From contig NC_080583.1 in the NCBI RefSeq assembly GCF_029962835.1, positions 806,001-870,000 on the forward strand: a DNA stretch of 64,000 bases, read 5' to 3'. The position numbers and the translations under genes were made by a program. The DNA is from Magnolia sinica (Eukaryota > Streptophyta > Magnoliopsida > Magnoliales > Magnoliaceae). Under the pieces are notes generated by a model. It did not search any database and was not told the origin of the DNA. It saw nothing but the letters and a program-made list of their open reading frames with translations. Within the stretch, counting starts at the first letter, position 1. Every line of letters starts with the position of its first letter. Shown here piece by piece: positions 62,979 to 64,000 of the stretch.

Positions 62979-63287
62979 TAAGGCTGTACATAGAGCCGAG
63001 TTAAGTCGAGGTGGGTCAAGCTTGGCTTGACTCATCTATTCTCTCCTCGAGTTTGAGTTCGACCTCGAGCTTACCAATGGAGCTTAGCTTGTTTTCAAAA
63101 ATTTCGAGTCGAGCTTAAGGCGAGCTAGTGGATCAAGTCGAGGCGAGCTTACCTCGAGTCGAGTCAAGCCTGATCTCAACCCGACTCAACCCAGCAACCC
63201 GACTCAATCGCCACCCGACTCAACCTAGCCACCTTACCCAATTGACCAAACCCACACTGACACAACTCCCAAATCAAATATTCAATT

Positions 63288-63349
<62 letters not shown>

Positions 63350-63631
63350 AATAATATATATATATATATAATATTTAATTTTTTATTTTTAAATACAATA
63401 TATTATATATAATATAATATATATTCGAGTTGACGAGCTTCGGGCCGAGCCGAGTTCGAGTCGCGAGTCGAGTCAAGATCTATTGTGATCGAACTCGGCT
63501 TGTTCTCAAAACGAGTTGGGTCATTTTAAGCTTGGCTCGCCTCGATTCGTTGTTCGAGTCGAGTTAAGTCGAGCTAGATCGAGTTGAGCCGAACGAGCTT
63601 TTTGAGTTAGCTTGGTTCATGTACAGCCTTA
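62979..63631. mobile_element. hAT-type MITE with TAAGGCTGTACA termini
   Basis: The ends TAAGGCTGTACAT and ATGTACAGCCTTA are inverted. Flanks ACAAATAC and GAAAATAC agree at six of eight bases, a possible hAT target repeat. GAGTCGAGC/GCTCGACTC words fill both halves and pair with each other; a (TA)n tract (63294-63370) lies in the loop. Related in plan, but not in exact ends, to 21304-22155. Confidence 0.7.
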
Positions 63632-63868
63632 GAAAATACCCCTCCTCAATTAATCTATCTGTACGTGAGAGGTTTCGACTGGGAATGTAAGTTTGAGATG
63701 ATTCAAAAATGATACTGGGTCAAAGGTAGGATCTACAATGGTCAATTTCTCCTTTTTGTAACCTATGGTCCAATAAAAGATGGTATCTCTACTCTCATCA
63801 AAGGTGGAACACCATAATGTTATCTTGACCTTTATTTGCTATCCTACCCATTAATAATGTCACATAAA

Positions 63869-64000
63869 CTAATATAGAGCAGATCGCGGACACTTTCATG
63901 GCAAAGATTAACTAGAGAAGACTGATCAAAGGTGAAAATAATATGAACAATCGGAACCTTAAAACCGTCCTATCTTGTGGAATGACTTGTTCAACTTATG
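63869..64000 (+). mobile_element. LTR-like repeat, family R1, left part
   Basis: It begins TAATATAGAGCAGATCGCGG and continues CATGGCAAAGAT...GACTGATCAAAGG...CGGAACCTTAAAACCGTCC, matching the starts of the R1 copies at 5335 and 11360. It is cut by the window edge. Confidence 0.6.

Overview
This is repeat-dominated nuclear DNA from a flowering plant. The evidence is spliced plant-type genes, CACTA, PIF/Harbinger and hAT-type elements, a tRNA-derived SINE family, large TG...CA LTRs, and many MITE-like inverted repeats carrying GTGGGGCCCAC near their ends. Magnoliids have many repeats of this last kind, so a magnoliid is my guess, not a demonstrated fact. Host coding content is low: one apparently intact gene, its dead paralogue, and the two genes of a Harbinger transposon.

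Layout. 1-1083 is the right end of an LTR. 1084-4410 is a degenerate telomere-like CCTAAA array with a higher-order period near 1.25 kb. 4411-5243 is the end of a CACTA transposon. 5335-9152 is an LTR-like repeat split by a 3.1-kb solo LTR. 10360-20190 is a decayed copy of a segment carrying a polyol/monosaccharide transporter gene. It is interrupted by a MITE, a SINE inside an exon and a 4.8-kb solo LTR. 20159-26444 and 26445-44206 are the two halves of a 6.29-kb direct tandem duplication. The second half is interrupted by an 11,472-bp CACTA element (31369-42840), and the first half keeps the matching empty site. 43500-45150 is a long foldback repeat whose centre is one breakpoint of that duplication. 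47220-51600 is the second copy of the transporter segment, with the intact two-exon gene (49667-51495, minus strand, 527 residues, TATA box). 52774 to about 58488 is a PIF/Harbinger element with an intact-looking transposase (391 residues) and Myb-like accessory protein (284 residues), carrying a nest of MITEs near its right end. 58600-64000 holds an LTR-like stretch, SINEs, a MITE, a hAT-like MITE and the start of another LTR-like repeat.

Inferred order of events: (1) duplication of the transporter segment; (2) decay of the left copy, with MITE, SINE and LTR insertions; (3) tandem duplication of the 6.29-kb block that begins in the 5' end of the dead transporter; (4) insertion of the CACTA element into the second block, with a GCC target-site duplication. 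Only the intact transporter is likely to serve the plant. The Harbinger genes would serve the transposon and possibly related MITEs. Everything here was read by eye; identities, ages and family names were not computed or searched.
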